From NCBI RefSeq assembly GCF_007989605.1, contig NZ_BJUL01000013.1, positions 1 to 64,000 of the forward strand: 64,000 nucleotides of DNA, given 5' to 3'. The notes under the pieces were generated by a model. The model did not search any database. It had not been told where the DNA came from and saw nothing but the letters and a program-made list of their open reading frames with translations. Made by a program: the position numbers and the translations under genes. This document shows, in pieces, positions 46,082 through 56,734 of this stretch; position 1 is the first letter of the stretch; each line of letters opens with the position of its first letter. The DNA comes from Vreelandella venusta (GTDB lineage Bacteria; Pseudomonadota; Gammaproteobacteria; Pseudomonadales; Halomonadaceae).

Positions 46082-46647
46082 AACGGCAGGTGCAGGGATG
46101 CGCTCAACATATTGAGGTGGCTGAGGGTAGGCGCGTCGATGCGCTCATACTCAACCCGGCTTACCAGGCGATTAATGGTCATGGTGGCGCCAAAGCCTTG
46201 TAGGAAAGCGGTGCCGCCGTCGTCGGCCAGTGGCTGATCGGTTTCGCCACGCCACTCGGTAAGGCCAGACTTAGCGTAAATACTAAAGGCACCCATTCGC
46301 ACGCCTGCGACGATGGCACCGCCTAAGCTGAGGGTGTCCATGATGAGGGGGTCAGCACTGGAAGCGATAGGGACTTCTTCACTTTCGCGGTAGGCAATTT
46401 CAGCACCAATATCCAGCTGTGGTAGTTGCAATGGGCTAAAACCTGCCGAGAAGCGGAAGCCTGTTGTGTAGCTATCGAGGCTGCTTAAGTCACTGCCTTC
46501 TAAAACGACACCGTTGCGCAGCGACATAAATTCGCTGTTGGGAGACGCATAGGCGAGGTCGGTGTCTCCGTCGCTGGCTAAACAGCCCATCAATGGCAGC
46601 ATGGAACCAGCAAAACTACACAACAGGGTGCTTGCCAAGCGTTTCAT
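46078..46647 (-). CDS. Predicted outer-membrane beta-barrel protein
   Basis: 189 residues. A signal peptide (residues 1-24, with Cys near 22 that could make it a lipoprotein) is followed by alternating hydrophobic strands typical of a small eight-strand barrel, for example TTGFRFSAGF, LDIGAEIAY, GGAIVAGVRMGAFSIYAKSG and FGATMTINRLVSRVEYERID. It ends in Phe (SASLHLPF), as outer-membrane proteins do for BAM recognition. I recognise no named family. It is monocistronic and overlaps the antiporter gene tail to tail by 4 bp. Confidence 0.6.
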   Translation of the reverse strand: MKRLASTLLCSFAGSMLPLMGCLASDGDTDLAYASPNSEFMSLRNGVVLEGSDLSSLDSYTTGFRFSAGFSPLQLPQLDIGAEIAYRESEEVPIASSADPLIMDTLSLGGAIVAGVRMGAFSIYAKSGLTEWRGETDQPLADDGGTAFLQGFGATMTINRLVSRVEYERIDAPTLSHLNMLSASLHLPF

Positions 46648-46691
46648 TGGCGTTCCTCGTATCCCTGGCTAAGGAAGTTATCTTAATCAGC

Positions 46692-47516
46692 CTAGCAACG
46701 GGCGCTGATTTCTACCACATTAATTGCGTTATTTGATAAGTTTTCTAGCAGATTTTTACCCATTTTCAAAAAGCGCTCGCCAAATACCCATTGGGGAGAG
46801 AGCACAGCGACGGTGTTAGTTTGCTCTTTTTGGCGCTGCCGCTGACGCCACTCAAGCGCAGTGCTGCTCCAATCTTCACTGTGCTGAAGCTGAAAGCCAT
46901 TGGCTGCCAGCAAGTTTGTCAGTTCTGTCATCGAAAGTAAGTGTGAATGCTCTGGCGATGCGGCCCAAGGAACCGGGTAGCGCAATTCGGCCAGGTTTTT
47001 ACCACTAACGACTTCATGCATAACAAGCTTGCCACCTGGGCGAAGCACGCGTCGGCTTTCGGCAATAACGCGGGCGGGGTCGGGCATGTTCATCAGGCTG
47101 TGCTGAAATAGCACGGCATCAAACGTGTGCTCAGGAAAAGGGAGTACGCAGGCATCTCCGGTAACCCAGCTAAGCGACGGATTTGTCGGAGAAGCCGCTA
47201 AGTTAGTCAGTGCCTGATTAAGTACGTTAAAGCGGTGAGTAATATCTAAACCGGTAAGTTGAAAACCAAGCGCTGCGCCTTGACGCATTAATCCGCCTAA
47301 GCCTGAGCCTATATCAAGCACCTTTGTATGTTGGGAAGGATCAAGCAGGTTAAGCAATTTTTTAGAGGCGGCAATGCCTCCGATATGCAGCTGGTCTAGC
47401 GGGGCAAGTTGGTGAAGCGTTGGGCCATCAGGGTAGTGGGTACGAATTTGGTTAAGGATAGCGTCATCGCGTAACCCTTGGTGGTAGTGCTCGGCTAGCC
47501 GCTGCTGTGTGGACAT
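46692..47516 (-). CDS. Class I SAM-dependent methyltransferase
   Basis: 274 residues. SAM-binding motif VLDIGSGLGGLMRQGA near residues 67-82, LTGLDIT near 89, DACVLPFPEHTFDAVLFQHS near 124-143, and RRVLRPGGKLVMHEV near 160-174. It resembles UbiE/sarcosine-type small-molecule methyltransferases; the substrate is unknown. It follows the acyl-CoA synthetase gene on the same strand after a terminator. Confidence 0.8.
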   Translation of the reverse strand: MSTQQRLAEHYHQGLRDDAILNQIRTHYPDGPTLHQLAPLDQLHIGGIAASKKLLNLLDPSQHTKVLDIGSGLGGLMRQGAALGFQLTGLDITHRFNVLNQALTNLAASPTNPSLSWVTGDACVLPFPEHTFDAVLFQHSLMNMPDPARVIAESRRVLRPGGKLVMHEVVSGKNLAELRYPVPWAASPEHSHLLSMTELTNLLAANGFQLQHSEDWSSTALEWRQRQRQKEQTNTVAVLSPQWVFGERFLKMGKNLLENLSNNAINVVEISARC

Positions 47517-47535
47517 ATCGGTGTCTCAATACCTT

Positions 47536-47567
47536 ACAAAAATTAACGCCGACCACAGGCCGGCGTT
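47536..47567 (-). terminator. Terminator after the acyl-CoA synthetase gene
   Basis: Stem aacgccg/cggcgtt (47545-47551 with 47561-47567) with a 9-nt loop; on the minus strand a run of five T follows. Confidence 0.8.
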
Positions 47568-47577
47568 GATTAAAGGG

Positions 47578-49281
47578 TTATTTTTGATCCTCAAGCCCAA
47601 GCTCTTGGATAGAAATTTCGCGCATTTTAAATTTCTGAATTTTACCGGTTACTGTCATCGGGAACTCATCAACAAATTTAAAGTAGCGGGGAATCTTAAA
47701 GTGAGTGATTTTGCCTTTGCAGTACTCGCGAAGGTCTTCTCCAGTGAGTTCTCCAGCGCTGCTGTTGACTTTCACCCAAGCAATTAGCTCTTCGCCATAC
47801 TTCTTATCCGGAACACCGGTGACCTGTACTTCCGAAATCGCAGGGTGGGCGTATAAAAACTCCTCAATCTCTTTCGGGTATACGTTCTCACCGCCGCGAA
47901 TCACCATGTCTTTAATGCGGCCAACGATCTGGATGTAGCCTTCCTCGTCCATCGTGGCAAGGTCGCCTGTGTGCATCCAACCGGCTTCGTCAATGGCTTC
48001 AGCCGTAGCTTTGTCATTGTTCCAGTACTTGAGCATCACACTGTAGCCACGGGTGCATAGCTCACCGATTTCACCACGGGGCAGAATGCCGCCGTTGCCA
48101 GGATCGACGATCTTGCTTTCTAGGTGGGGTTGGGTACGGCCAACGGTAGAAACGCGCTTATCAATGGTGTCGTTAGCGCCGGTTTGGGTGGAAACCGGGC
48201 TGGTTTCTGTCATTCCGTAGGCGATCTGTACGCCTTTCATGTTCATCTTTTCGATGACTTGCTTCATGATTTCTGCAGGACAAATAGAACCCGCCATAAT
48301 GCCGGTGCGCAGCGTGGAAAAATCAGTCGTGGCAAAGTCGGGGTGCTCTAGTTCAGCGATGAACATAGTGGGTACGCCGTAAAGCGCGGTGGCTTTTTGC
48401 TCGTGTACCGCTTTTAGCACTTTACCGGGCTCGAACCCTTCATCCGGATAAATCATCGCCGCGCCATGGGTCATGCAACCCAGATTACCCATCACCATGC
48501 CGAAGCAGTGGTAGAGCGGTACGGGGATGACCAAGCGGTCTTCGCTGGTAAAGCCCATGCTTTCGGCAACAAAGAAGCCATTGTTGAGGATGTTATGGTG
48601 AGAGAGCGTCGCGCCTTTCGGAAAGCCTGTTGTGCCCGAGGTGTATTGAATATTGATCGGGTCATCAAACTGTAGCGTCGCCTGCAAGTCATCAACATCC
48701 GTCTGGCTGATCTTGCTGGCTTCGTTAATGAAGTCTGCCCAGCGCCACATGCCACTCTGTTTGTCAGAGCCCAGATTAATGATGCACTCAAGATCAGGTA
48801 GCTTGTGCGATTTTAGCTGGCCTTCTGTGCTGCTATTGAGTTCAGGCGCGAGCTCAAACAGCATGGCGGTGTAATCAGAGCTTTTGAATTGATCGGCAGT
48901 GACTAAAAAGCGCGCACCGGATTGATTCAGCGCGTAGTCCAGCTCATGGGTGCGATAAGAGGGGTTAATGTTGACTAAAATCGCACCGATCTTGGCGGTG
49001 GCAAACTGGGTTAGGGTCCATTCGCAGCAGTTGGGTGCCCAGATGGCAACCCGGTCGCCTTTTTTTACCCCAATGGCCAGCAACGCACGGGCGCAGCGGT
49101 TAACTTCTTCCTGAAGCTGGCGGTAGCTCCAGTGAATGTTCTGATGAAGGGCGATCAGCGCGTCGTTATCGGGATACTGTGCGGCAATTTGATCAAATTT
49201 ATCGCCAATGGTCATGCCCAGCAGCGGCTTGTCTGCGGTGCTGCTGGTGTAGCTAGGTAGGGTGTGTGCAGGTGATGCCAT
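47578..49281 (-). CDS. Acyl-CoA synthetase (AMP-binding family)
   Basis: 567 residues; activates a carboxylic acid to its CoA ester through an acyl-AMP. ATP motif [18 protein letters not shown] near residues 213-230, YGMTETSP near 350, [17 protein letters not shown] near 429-445, and the C-terminal Lys in [13 protein letters not shown] near 545-557. It resembles medium-chain ACSF2-type synthetases. It is the last gene read with the liu cluster, 66 bp after liuE, so a branched or medium acid linked to leucine catabolism is likely as substrate, but this is inference. Confidence 0.87.
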   Translation of the reverse strand: MASPAHTLPSYTSSTADKPLLGMTIGDKFDQIAAQYPDNDALIALHQNIHWSYRQLQEEVNRCARALLAIGVKKGDRVAIWAPNCCEWTLTQFATAKIGAILVNINPSYRTHELDYALNQSGARFLVTADQFKSSDYTAMLFELAPELNSSTEGQLKSHKLPDLECIINLGSDKQSGMWRWADFINEASKISQTDVDDLQATLQFDDPINIQYTSGTTGFPKGATLSHHNILNNGFFVAESMGFTSEDRLVIPVPLYHCFGMVMGNLGCMTHGAAMIYPDEGFEPGKVLKAVHEQKATALYGVPTMFIAELEHPDFATTDFSTLRTGIMAGSICPAEIMKQVIEKMNMKGVQIAYGMTETSPVSTQTGANDTIDKRVSTVGRTQPHLESKIVDPGNGGILPRGEIGELCTRGYSVMLKYWNNDKATAEAIDEAGWMHTGDLATMDEEGYIQIVGRIKDMVIRGGENVYPKEIEEFLYAHPAISEVQVTGVPDKKYGEELIAWVKVNSSAGELTGEDLREYCKGKITHFKIPRYFKFVDEFPMTVTGKIQKFKMREISIQELGLEDQK

Positions 49282-49347
49282 GGATGTCTCTCCGAACTAT
49301 TTTTTTTGTCTCAACGGGAAGAAAGCAGTTGGCTTCTATAGTTATTA

Positions 49348-50253
49348 TTAACTAACCGTGCTTTTGGCCAACGCGACTTTAGAGCTGGGCTTGCGGCCCA
49401 ACTGCTGAGTGATCCAGACGCCCGTATCAATCACTGCCTGGAGGTCGATGCCGGTGTTAATGCCCAGCCCCTCCAACAGGTAAAGTACGTCTTCTGTGGC
49501 TACATTGCCGGATGCACCTTTGGCATAGGGGCAGCCGCCAAGTCCGGCAGTCGCGGCGTCAATCACGCTCACGCCTTCTTCCATTACGGCATATAAATTA
49601 GCTAGCGCCATGCCATAGGTGTCATGAAAATGGGCCGCTAAATGCTCGATGGGCACCTGCTGGCGGGCAGCCTCAATCATCCGCTTAGCGGCTAGCGGCG
49701 TGCCCACTCCGATGGTGTCACCCAGAGAAATTTCATAGCAGCCCATTTCATAAAGTGCGCTGGCGACTTCGGCAACTTTTTGCGGAGAAATAGCCCCTTC
49801 ATAGGGGCAGCCCAGCACACAAGACACATAGCCGCGTACCCGTACTCCTGCTTCATTGGCGCGCGCCAGCACTGGCTCAAAGCGCGTCAGCGACTCAGCA
49901 ATCGAGCAGTTGATGTTTTTCTGAGAAAACGCTTCAGAGGCTGCACCAAATACCGCGACTTCCTCAACGCCGGCTGCGAGTGCGCCTTCCAGGCCTTTCA
50001 GGTTGGGCGTTAATGCTGAATAAACCACGCCGGGCTTGCGGGCAATGCCATGCATTACCTCGCTGGCATCGCCCATTTGGGGCACCCATTTTGGCGAGAC
50101 AAAGCTGGCGGCCTCAATATGGGTAAGGCCAGCGTTTGCCAGCCGTTCGATCAGTTCGATTTTGGTGGCGGTGGGCACCAGGGTGCCCGGTTCGTTTTGC
50201 AGGCCATCGCGTGGGGCCATTTCAAACAGTTTAATAGATGTCGGCAGTGCCAT
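49348..50253 (-). CDS. liuE: Hydroxymethylglutaryl-CoA lyase
   Basis: 301 residues; last step of leucine breakdown, splitting HMG-CoA into acetoacetate and acetyl-CoA. Motifs: [13 protein letters not shown] near residues 11-23, [15 protein letters not shown] near 138-152, [12 protein letters not shown] near 207-218, and the signature [14 protein letters not shown] near 236-249 with catalytic Cys. It follows liuD by 10 bp. Confidence 0.94.
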   Translation of the reverse strand: MALPTSIKLFEMAPRDGLQNEPGTLVPTATKIELIERLANAGLTHIEAASFVSPKWVPQMGDASEVMHGIARKPGVVYSALTPNLKGLEGALAAGVEEVAVFGAASEAFSQKNINCSIAESLTRFEPVLARANEAGVRVRGYVSCVLGCPYEGAISPQKVAEVASALYEMGCYEISLGDTIGVGTPLAAKRMIEAARQQVPIEHLAAHFHDTYGMALANLYAVMEEGVSVIDAATAGLGGCPYAKGASGNVATEDVLYLLEGLGINTGIDLQAVIDTGVWITQQLGRKPSSKVALAKSTVS

Positions 50254-50263
50254 CGGTTAGCTC

Positions 50264-52303
50264 CTATTCGCTGGGGGCAAAGTCGAGTAGCACGTCACCT
50301 TGACTCACGGTATCGCCCGACTGGAAGTGGAACGTCTCCACGCTACCGTCGGCAGGCGCGGTCATGGTGTGCTCCATCTTCATCGCTTCCATGACCATCA
50401 ACGGCATGCCTTTCTCTACCGCCGCGCCAGGCTCTACCAGCAGCGCGACAACGGTGCCATTCATGGGGGCGGTGAGGGTGGATTCCGCTTCATGGTGGCC
50501 GTGGTCAATGGCATCGATGCGCCGCCAGAAGAGGCGTGTTTCACCACTGGGTTCAGCCATCACTACGATATGACCATCGCGGCGTGCCTGTAGACGGCGG
50601 CGGTGGCCGTTTAGCGTGACGGCTACCGCATCACCTGTCAGTGATTGTAGGCTAGCGGTCAACGTTTGATCGCCGATGGTCAAGTTCCACAGCGATTCGC
50701 CGCTCTCGCGTTTACCTTCAACAATCACCACTGCTGCATCGCTGTCGGCTGCTTGGGCGCTTGCCGGGTCACACAGCGCAATACGAATGGTATGGGGAGC
50801 ATTCAAGCGGAAACCGTCGTGGCGATCCCACGGAGAGTCACTTTCGCACTCTTTGGCCAGTTGGTTTAAACCGATCAGCGCGGCGCTGGCGTAAGCCTCG
50901 GTAGAGTAGCTACGCGGCGCAAACAGGGTGGCTTCATTACGTTCGATAAAACGCGTGTCGAGCTCGACATTTTTAAAGCCGGGATGATTTGCCAAGCGCT
51001 GCAGGAAAGCGCGGTTCGTCACCACGCCCTGGACATCCAACGCCGCCAACGCGCGGTTGAGAGTGGCTAGTGCTGCATCCCGGTCAGCGCCGTGAACAAT
51101 CAGTTTAGCCAGCATAGGATCGTAGTGCATGGAAACAACATCGCCACTTTCTACGCCGCTGTCTAAACGCACCTGATCGCTATCTAAGTCGGCACCTTCT
51201 AAATCCAGTGCGAAGCGAGTTAACAAACCGGTGGCCGGCAGGAAGTCTTGCTCTGGATCTTCAGCATACAGGCGCGCTTCAAAACTATGGCCGGTGATGG
51301 TGAGCTCGTCTTGTGTGCAGGGGAGTGGTTCACCCATCGCAACGCGCAGCTGCCATTCGACCAAATCCTGGCCGGTAATCATTTCAGTAACAGGGTGCTC
51401 AACCTGCAGGCGGGTGTTCATCTCCATAAAGTAGAACGAGCCGTCGGCGTCGAGCAGGAACTCCACAGTACCTGCGCCGACATAGCCAATTTCTTTGGCC
51501 GCGCGAACGGCTGCGTCGCCCATCGCACTGCGCAGTTCAGGCGTCATGCCTGGGGCTGGCGCTTCTTCTATGACTTTCTGATGGCGGCGCTGAACGCTGC
51601 AATCCCGCTCGAATAGGTAGACGCCGTTGCCGTAGCGGTCGCAGAATACCTGTACTTCGACATGACGAGGCTGCACCAGATATTTCTCAATCAGCATGCG
51701 GTCGTCGCCGAAAGCGGCGCTGGATTCGCGCCGACAGCCATCAAGCGCTGCTTTAAATCCTTCGCCGCTTTCAACCACGCGCATGCCTTTACCACCGCCA
51801 CCGGCGCTGGCTTTCAACATCACCGGATAACCGATTTTATCGGCTTCGCTGCGCAGCAGCGCATCATCTTGATCGTCACCATGATAGCCAGGCACCAGCG
51901 GTACACCGGCATTGGCCATGCGTGCTTTCGCGGCAGATTTATCGCCCATCGCGGCAATCGCTGATGCCGGGGGGCCAACAAAGATGATGCCCGCTTGCTC
52001 CAGAGCTTTAACAAATCCACCGTTTTCAGAGAGGAAGCCGTAGCCGGGATGAATGGCGCCGGTGCCGGTGCGCTTGGCGGCATCGATAACCGCATCAACA
52101 TTGAGGTAGCTTTCGCGGGCGGCGGCAGGGCCTAAGCGAACCGCTTCATCGGCCTCGCGTACATGGCGTGCCGTGGCATCGGCATCTGAATAAACGGCGA
52201 CCGTTTTCAGGCCCATGCGACGGGCAGTGCGCATTACCCGGCAGGCAATTTCACCGCGGTTGGCCACTAGCAACGTGTCGAATTTAGTAAGATCAAGCGT
52301 CAT
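50264..52303 (-). CDS. liuD: Methylcrotonyl-CoA carboxylase alpha (biotin) subunit
   Basis: 679 residues. Biotin carboxylase domains: LLVANRGEIACRVMRTARR near residues 11-29, ATP-grasp KASAGGGGKGMRVVE near 161-175, and MNTRLQVEHPVTEMITG near 291-307. A biotin-carrier domain ends the protein, with biotinyl Lys in VMEAMKMEHTM near 640. With LiuB it carboxylates 3-methylcrotonyl-CoA. Context in the liu operon distinguishes it from acetyl-, propionyl- and geranyl-CoA carboxylases. It overlaps liuC by 4 bp. Confidence 0.92.
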   Translation of the reverse strand: MTLDLTKFDTLLVANRGEIACRVMRTARRMGLKTVAVYSDADATARHVREADEAVRLGPAAARESYLNVDAVIDAAKRTGTGAIHPGYGFLSENGGFVKALEQAGIIFVGPPASAIAAMGDKSAAKARMANAGVPLVPGYHGDDQDDALLRSEADKIGYPVMLKASAGGGGKGMRVVESGEGFKAALDGCRRESSAAFGDDRMLIEKYLVQPRHVEVQVFCDRYGNGVYLFERDCSVQRRHQKVIEEAPAPGMTPELRSAMGDAAVRAAKEIGYVGAGTVEFLLDADGSFYFMEMNTRLQVEHPVTEMITGQDLVEWQLRVAMGEPLPCTQDELTITGHSFEARLYAEDPEQDFLPATGLLTRFALDLEGADLDSDQVRLDSGVESGDVVSMHYDPMLAKLIVHGADRDAALATLNRALAALDVQGVVTNRAFLQRLANHPGFKNVELDTRFIERNEATLFAPRSYSTEAYASAALIGLNQLAKECESDSPWDRHDGFRLNAPHTIRIALCDPASAQAADSDAAVVIVEGKRESGESLWNLTIGDQTLTASLQSLTGDAVAVTLNGHRRRLQARRDGHIVVMAEPSGETRLFWRRIDAIDHGHHEAESTLTAPMNGTVVALLVEPGAAVEKGMPLMVMEAMKMEHTMTAPADGSVETFHFQSGDTVSQGDVLLDFAPSE

Positions 52304-53133
52304 GAGCGTGGCTCCGCAGCAGTATTGTGTTCTTGAAGGTCTGACGTTTGCGTCCAGGCAGGGCGGCGCTTTTCAAAAAAGCTCGCTAAGCCCTCTTGAC
52401 CCTCTTGGCTCACCCGCAGTTTGGAGATCACTTGGCAGGTGTGTTCTCGGGTGGCGTCACTGTTCGGTGCTTGAGCCACGCTTGCTAGCAGGGCTTTGGT
52501 TGCCCGTTGGGCTTGGGGAGAGCCGCCCAGAAGGGTGTCAAGCATAGCGTCTATAGCGCTATCCAAGGCATCGTGCTCCACCACTTGGTGAACCAAGCCG
52601 AGCGCCATCGCCGTTGGCGCATCCATCACTTCAGCAGTGAGTGCGTAACGGCGCATTTGGCGTTCGCCAAGCGCGCGCTGAACATAAGGGCTAATCACCG
52701 CGGGCGATAGGCCAATTTTGACTTCCGACAAGCAGAATTTAGCTTTATCCGAAGCAACGACCAGATCACAACAGGCGGCTAGGCCCACCGCGCCACCAAA
52801 GGCCGCTCCCTGAACTCGGCAAACGGTGGGGCAAGGCAGGGTGTCTAACCCGAACATAAGCGCCGACAGTTTGCGTGAGTCTGCTAGGTTGTCTTCCAAG
52901 CCGTAATCGACCATGCGCTTCATCCAGTTGAGATCAGCGCCCGCAGAGAAACTTTTACCCTCAGAGCCAAGCACTACCACCCGAACGTCACCAGCGTTGG
53001 CCAGCGCATGCAATTCGTCTAGATGGGCGTTTAGTTCAGCGATCAGGCTGTCGTCAAAGGCGTTATGCACCTCTGGGCGGTTTAACGTTAGGCGCGCCAC
53101 GCCTTCTTCGATCAGTAGCGTTGAGTAAGCCAT
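52300..53133 (-). CDS. liuC: 3-methylglutaconyl-CoA hydratase
   Basis: 277 residues, enoyl-CoA hydratase/crotonase family. It hydrates methylglutaconyl-CoA to HMG-CoA. Oxyanion-hole segments: GKSFSAGADLNWMKRM near residues 54-69 and GAAFGGAVGLAACCDLV near 107-123, and SEVKIGLSPAVISPYV near 135-150. Function is assigned from its place between the two carboxylase subunits. It lies 11 bp after liuB. Confidence 0.9.
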   Translation of the reverse strand: MAYSTLLIEEGVARLTLNRPEVHNAFDDSLIAELNAHLDELHALANAGDVRVVVLGSEGKSFSAGADLNWMKRMVDYGLEDNLADSRKLSALMFGLDTLPCPTVCRVQGAAFGGAVGLAACCDLVVASDKAKFCLSEVKIGLSPAVISPYVQRALGERQMRRYALTAEVMDAPTAMALGLVHQVVEHDALDSAIDAMLDTLLGGSPQAQRATKALLASVAQAPNSDATREHTCQVISKLRVSQEGQEGLASFFEKRRPAWTQTSDLQEHNTAAEPRS

Positions 53134-53144
53134 AGTGTTCGCCC

Positions 53145-54752
53145 TTACATCCGGAACACGCCGAAGCGTGTCTCTTCGATGTCAGCATTCATTGCAGCGG
53201 CTAGCGAAAGCCCTAAGACATCGCGAGTTTGAAGTGGATCAATGACGCCGTCATCCCATAGGCGGGCGCTAGCATAATAGGGGTGACCCTGGTGCTCGTA
53301 CTGGTCGCGCGTGGGCTGCTTAAAGGCCTCTTCTTCCTCTTTGGTCCACTCGCGGCCCTCGCGTTCATACTGCTCACGTTTAACCTGAGAGAGCACGCCT
53401 GCCGCCTGCTCGCCGCCCATTACCGAAATGCGCGCATTGGGCCACATGAACAGCAGGTTAGGGTCATAGGCGCGACCACACATTCCGTAGTTACCTGCGC
53501 CAAAACTGCCGCCAATCAAAACGGTGAACTTGGGTACTTTGGCACAGGCGACGGCGGTCACTAACTTCGCACCGTGCTTAGCGATGCCTTCATGCTCGTA
53601 CTTAGAGCCGACCATGAAGCCGGTAATGTTTTGCAGGAACACCAGCGGAATCTTGCGCTGAGCGCAAAGCTCGATAAAGTGCGCCCCTTTTACCGCGCTC
53701 TCCGAAAACAGCACGCCGTTGTTGGCCACAATACCCACCGGATAGCCGTGGATATGCGCAAAGCCGGTTACCAAAGTGTCGCCGTAGTAGCGCTTGAACT
53801 CGTCAAAGTCAGAGCCATCGACAATGCGACCAATCACTTCGCGGACGTCGTAAGGCTTTTTAAGGTCGGTGCCAACAATGCCGTAAAGTTCGCTGGGGTC
53901 GAGTTTGGGAGGTTGGGGCGCTTGCATGGCTAACTTGCCGCGCTTTTGCCAATTCAAGCGTGACACACAAGCGCGTGCCAACTGTAGGGCATGGGCATCA
54001 TTTTCAGCGTAGTGATCGGCTACGCCACTGATTTTGGCGTGCACATCGGCACCGCCCAAGTCTTCTGCACTAATGTTTTCGCCCGTGGCCGCCTTTACTA
54101 GCGGCGGGCCACCCAGGAAAATCGTGCCCTGTTCTTTAACGATGATTGATTCATCCGCCATGGCGGGCACGTAAGCGCCGCCAGCCGTGCAGGAGCCCAT
54201 GACCACCGCTATTTGTGGGATACCCTCTGCCGACATCGTGGCTTGGTTATAGAAAATGCGCCCGAAGTGATCGCGGTCGGGGAACACTTCATCCTGGCGA
54301 GGCAGGAAAGCGCCGCCGGAATCAACTAAATAGATGCACGGTAAACGGTGCTTGCGGGCGATTTCTTGGGCGCGCAGGTGTTTTTTCACCGTTAGCGGGA
54401 AATATGTGCCGCCTTTTACCGTGGCATCGTTGGCCACAATCACGCACTCAACGCCAGATACCCGACCAATGCCCGTTACCACGCCTGCCGCAGGTACGTC
54501 GCTATCGTAAACGTGATGGGCGGCCAGGGCGGAAAACTCTAAAAATGGCGAGCCTTCGTCAATTAAGTGATCGATACGGTCGCGCACAAATAGCTTGCCG
54601 CGGCTTTCATGGCGTTCACGGGCCTTGGAACCGCCGCCTTGGGCGACGGCAGCGGTCAATTCTCGGAGCTTGGAAACTTCCCCCAGCATGGATGCTGCGT
54701 TGCTTTGAAAGACATCGCTGCGGGGATTGATCTGTGTAGAGAGTGTGCTCAT
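53145..54752 (-). CDS. liuB: Methylcrotonyl-CoA carboxylase beta (carboxyltransferase) subunit
   Basis: 535 residues from the ATG at 54752, with ribosome site aaggga; a longer in-frame start at 54794 would overlap liuA. Carboxyltransferase motifs: [20 protein letters not shown] near residues 105-124, [15 protein letters not shown] near 176-190, [20 protein letters not shown] near 344-363, and [18 protein letters not shown] near 415-432, whose [11 protein letters not shown] is characteristic of MCC-beta. It moves CO2 from biotin of LiuD to methylcrotonyl-CoA. Confidence 0.94.
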   Translation of the reverse strand: MSTLSTQINPRSDVFQSNAASMLGEVSKLRELTAAVAQGGGSKARERHESRGKLFVRDRIDHLIDEGSPFLEFSALAAHHVYDSDVPAAGVVTGIGRVSGVECVIVANDATVKGGTYFPLTVKKHLRAQEIARKHRLPCIYLVDSGGAFLPRQDEVFPDRDHFGRIFYNQATMSAEGIPQIAVVMGSCTAGGAYVPAMADESIIVKEQGTIFLGGPPLVKAATGENISAEDLGGADVHAKISGVADHYAENDAHALQLARACVSRLNWQKRGKLAMQAPQPPKLDPSELYGIVGTDLKKPYDVREVIGRIVDGSDFDEFKRYYGDTLVTGFAHIHGYPVGIVANNGVLFSESAVKGAHFIELCAQRKIPLVFLQNITGFMVGSKYEHEGIAKHGAKLVTAVACAKVPKFTVLIGGSFGAGNYGMCGRAYDPNLLFMWPNARISVMGGEQAAGVLSQVKREQYEREGREWTKEEEEAFKQPTRDQYEHQGHPYYASARLWDDGVIDPLQTRDVLGLSLAAAMNADIEETRFGVFRM

Positions 54753-54762
54753 GGCGCGTCCC

Positions 54763-55932
54763 TTACTTTGTTTCGGTGAAGAGTTCGCGGCCAATCAGCA
54801 TCCGGCGAATTTCGCTGGTGCCCGCGCCAATTTCATACAGTTTGGCATCGCGCAGAAGGCGACCGGTGGGGTACTCGTTGATATAACCGTTGCCGCCGAG
54901 CAGCTGAATGGCGTCTAGGGCAACTTGGGTGGCTTTCTCTGCGCAGTAAAGAATCACGCCCGCCGCGTCTTTACGCGAGGTCTGGCCGCGGTCGCAGGCT
55001 CCGGCAACGGCGTATAAGTAAGCACGACAAGCGTTCAGCGTGGTGTACATATCCGCCACTTTACCTTGCACCAACTGAAACTCGCCAATTGACTGGTTGA
55101 ACTGCTTGCGCTCGTGGATATAGGGCATCACCACATCCATAGCGGCCTGCATAATGCCGATAGGGCCAGCAGCCAGTACGGTACGCTCATAATCCAAACC
55201 GCTCATGAGCACGCGAACCCCTCTACCGACTTCGCCAAGTACGTTTTCAACCGGTACCTTGCAGTCTTGGAAAACCAGTTCGCAGGTGTTAGAGCCGCGC
55301 ATACCCAACTTGTCGAGCTTCTGTGCAGTAGTGAAGCCAGGCATGCCTTTTTCAATAATGAACGCTGTAATACCTTTAGAGCCTGCTTCCGGGTCGGTCT
55401 TGGCGTACACCACTAATACGTCAGCATCAGGGCCGTTGGTGATCCACATTTTGTTGCCGTTAAGGATGTAATGATCACCCTCTAACTTGGCTCGCAGCTG
55501 CATTGACACGACGTCAGACCCGGCACCTGGTTCAGACATTGCCAGTGCGCCTACGTGGTCGCCGCTGATCAGCTTGGGCAGGTACTTCTCTTTTTGCGCA
55601 GCGCTGGCATTGATTTTTAGCTGATTGACACACAGGTTCGAGTGCGCGCCATAGGAGAGGGCGACAGAGGCACTGGCCCGGGAAATTTCTTCCATTGCAA
55701 TACAGTGGGCAAGATAGCCCATACCGCTACCACCATCCTCTTCAGATACGGTAATCCCCAGCAGACCCATATCGCCAAATTTCTTCCATAGATCATTAGG
55801 AAATTCGTTATTGCGGTCGATTTCAGCGGCGCGTGGGGCAATTTCGCTAGCGGCAAAGGCATTGACCTGCTCGCGCAGCATGTTCAGTTCATCGTCGAGG
55901 CCGAAATTGAGTTCTGAATAGTGTGAAAACAT
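54763..55932 (-). CDS. liuA: Isovaleryl-CoA dehydrogenase
   Basis: 389 residues from the ATG at 55932 (ribosome site aaggtga); a TTG at 55938 is also in frame. FAD enzyme oxidising isovaleryl-CoA to methylcrotonyl-CoA, passing electrons to ETF. Motifs: [16 protein letters not shown] near residues 133-148, [17 protein letters not shown] near 165-181, [13 protein letters not shown] near 245-257, where the Glu is the special catalytic base position of isovaleryl-CoA dehydrogenases, and [15 protein letters not shown] near 345-359. First structural gene behind liuR. Confidence 0.94.
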   Translation of the reverse strand: MFSHYSELNFGLDDELNMLREQVNAFAASEIAPRAAEIDRNNEFPNDLWKKFGDMGLLGITVSEEDGGSGMGYLAHCIAMEEISRASASVALSYGAHSNLCVNQLKINASAAQKEKYLPKLISGDHVGALAMSEPGAGSDVVSMQLRAKLEGDHYILNGNKMWITNGPDADVLVVYAKTDPEAGSKGITAFIIEKGMPGFTTAQKLDKLGMRGSNTCELVFQDCKVPVENVLGEVGRGVRVLMSGLDYERTVLAAGPIGIMQAAMDVVMPYIHERKQFNQSIGEFQLVQGKVADMYTTLNACRAYLYAVAGACDRGQTSRKDAAGVILYCAEKATQVALDAIQLLGGNGYINEYPTGRLLRDAKLYEIGAGTSEIRRMLIGRELFTETK

Positions 55933-55952
55933 GGTCAATCACCTTGTCATTG

Positions 55953-56366
55953 TTAATGGGGACTTTTCGTCGTTAAAGCAGGTTTTTCATTGAGTTCTTC
56001 AAGGGCCTGGCGGCAGCGAATTTCAGCGCTTTCAAGTTCCAGCTGCACCATCGTGATATCTTTCATTTGTTGTTCTAGAGCGGCTTTACGCTCGCTGATT
56101 TTGCTTAGCATTAGATGCAACTGCTTTTCGCTGCCGCTACGGGTTTCATCCCATAGCTCAAAGAGTTCGCGAATTTCTGCTAAGGAAAATCCGAGCCGTT
56201 TACCGCGTAGCGTTAATTTTAGTCGCACGCGATCTTTGCTGCTGTAGATGCGTGTTTGACCACGGCGAGCAGGATGGAGTAGCTCCTGATCTTCATAGAA
56301 CCGAATACTCCGAGTGGTAACGTCGAACTCGCTGGCCAATTCACTGATCGTGTAGGTTTTGCTCAT
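55953..56366 (-). CDS. liuR: MerR-family regulator LiuR
   Basis: 137 residues from the ATG at 56366; ATG at 56372 is possible. N-terminal winged helix-turn-helix of the MerR family: YTISELASEFDVTTRSIRFY at residues 5-24, EDQELLHPARRGQTRIYSS. A coiled-coil dimer helix follows (about 75-125), with no cysteine cluster, so it is not a metal or redox sensor of the CueR/SoxR type. In other proteobacteria LiuR represses liu and related genes. A perfect palindrome of the right type lies 64 bp upstream. Confidence 0.9.
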   Translation of the reverse strand: MSKTYTISELASEFDVTTRSIRFYEDQELLHPARRGQTRIYSSKDRVRLKLTLRGKRLGFSLAEIRELFELWDETRSGSEKQLHLMLSKISERKAALEQQMKDITMVQLELESAEIRCRQALEELNEKPALTTKSPH

Positions 56367-56429
56367 GATCATTGTTCTCGTCGATAGGGGAATGTCCCTA
56401 TGGAACACTGACCATGAGGCTAAAACAAG

Positions 56430-56445
56430 TTTACGTTAACGTAAA
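56430..56445. promoter_or_regulatory. LiuR-type operator in the liuR/transporter divergent region
   Basis: tttacgttaacgtaaa is a perfect 16-bp palindrome. It resembles the published LiuR motif as I recall it, and a near-copy stands before the valine genes at 61700. The divergent spacer (56367-56734) otherwise holds an AT-rich stretch and 8-bp repeats, with no gene. Confidence 0.75.
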
Positions 56446-56671
56446 GCAGTAGTTGCGCTTGTGTAATTTCCTTGGTTTCTTTGTAAGTTGTTGAAAAATA
56501 GATTTTTTGATTGTTTGTGTGAAGAAACGTTAAAGAAGCGTAGACCAAAGTTGTAATTGTAATACCCCTCAAGTGATTGCTAGTTTGCACCTACACCTTA
56601 CGTTCAGGTAAGGGTGTGTTGCCGGCTAACGAGTTTTACTTGATGAAGCGGTTGGTGAAACGTCAGCACCC

Positions 56672-56719
56672 AACACCCGGATACAAGAACACCCGAACAC
56701 CCGAACACAAGAACAAAAA
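56672..56719. repeat. 8-bp tandem repeats before the transporter operon
   Basis: Units aacacccg, gatacaag, aacacccg, aacacccg, aacacaag, aacaaaaa form a degenerate array of six, ending 15 bp before the first ABC gene and touching its ribosome site. Confidence 0.75.
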
Positions 56720-56734
56720 GAGGCTTACCACTCC

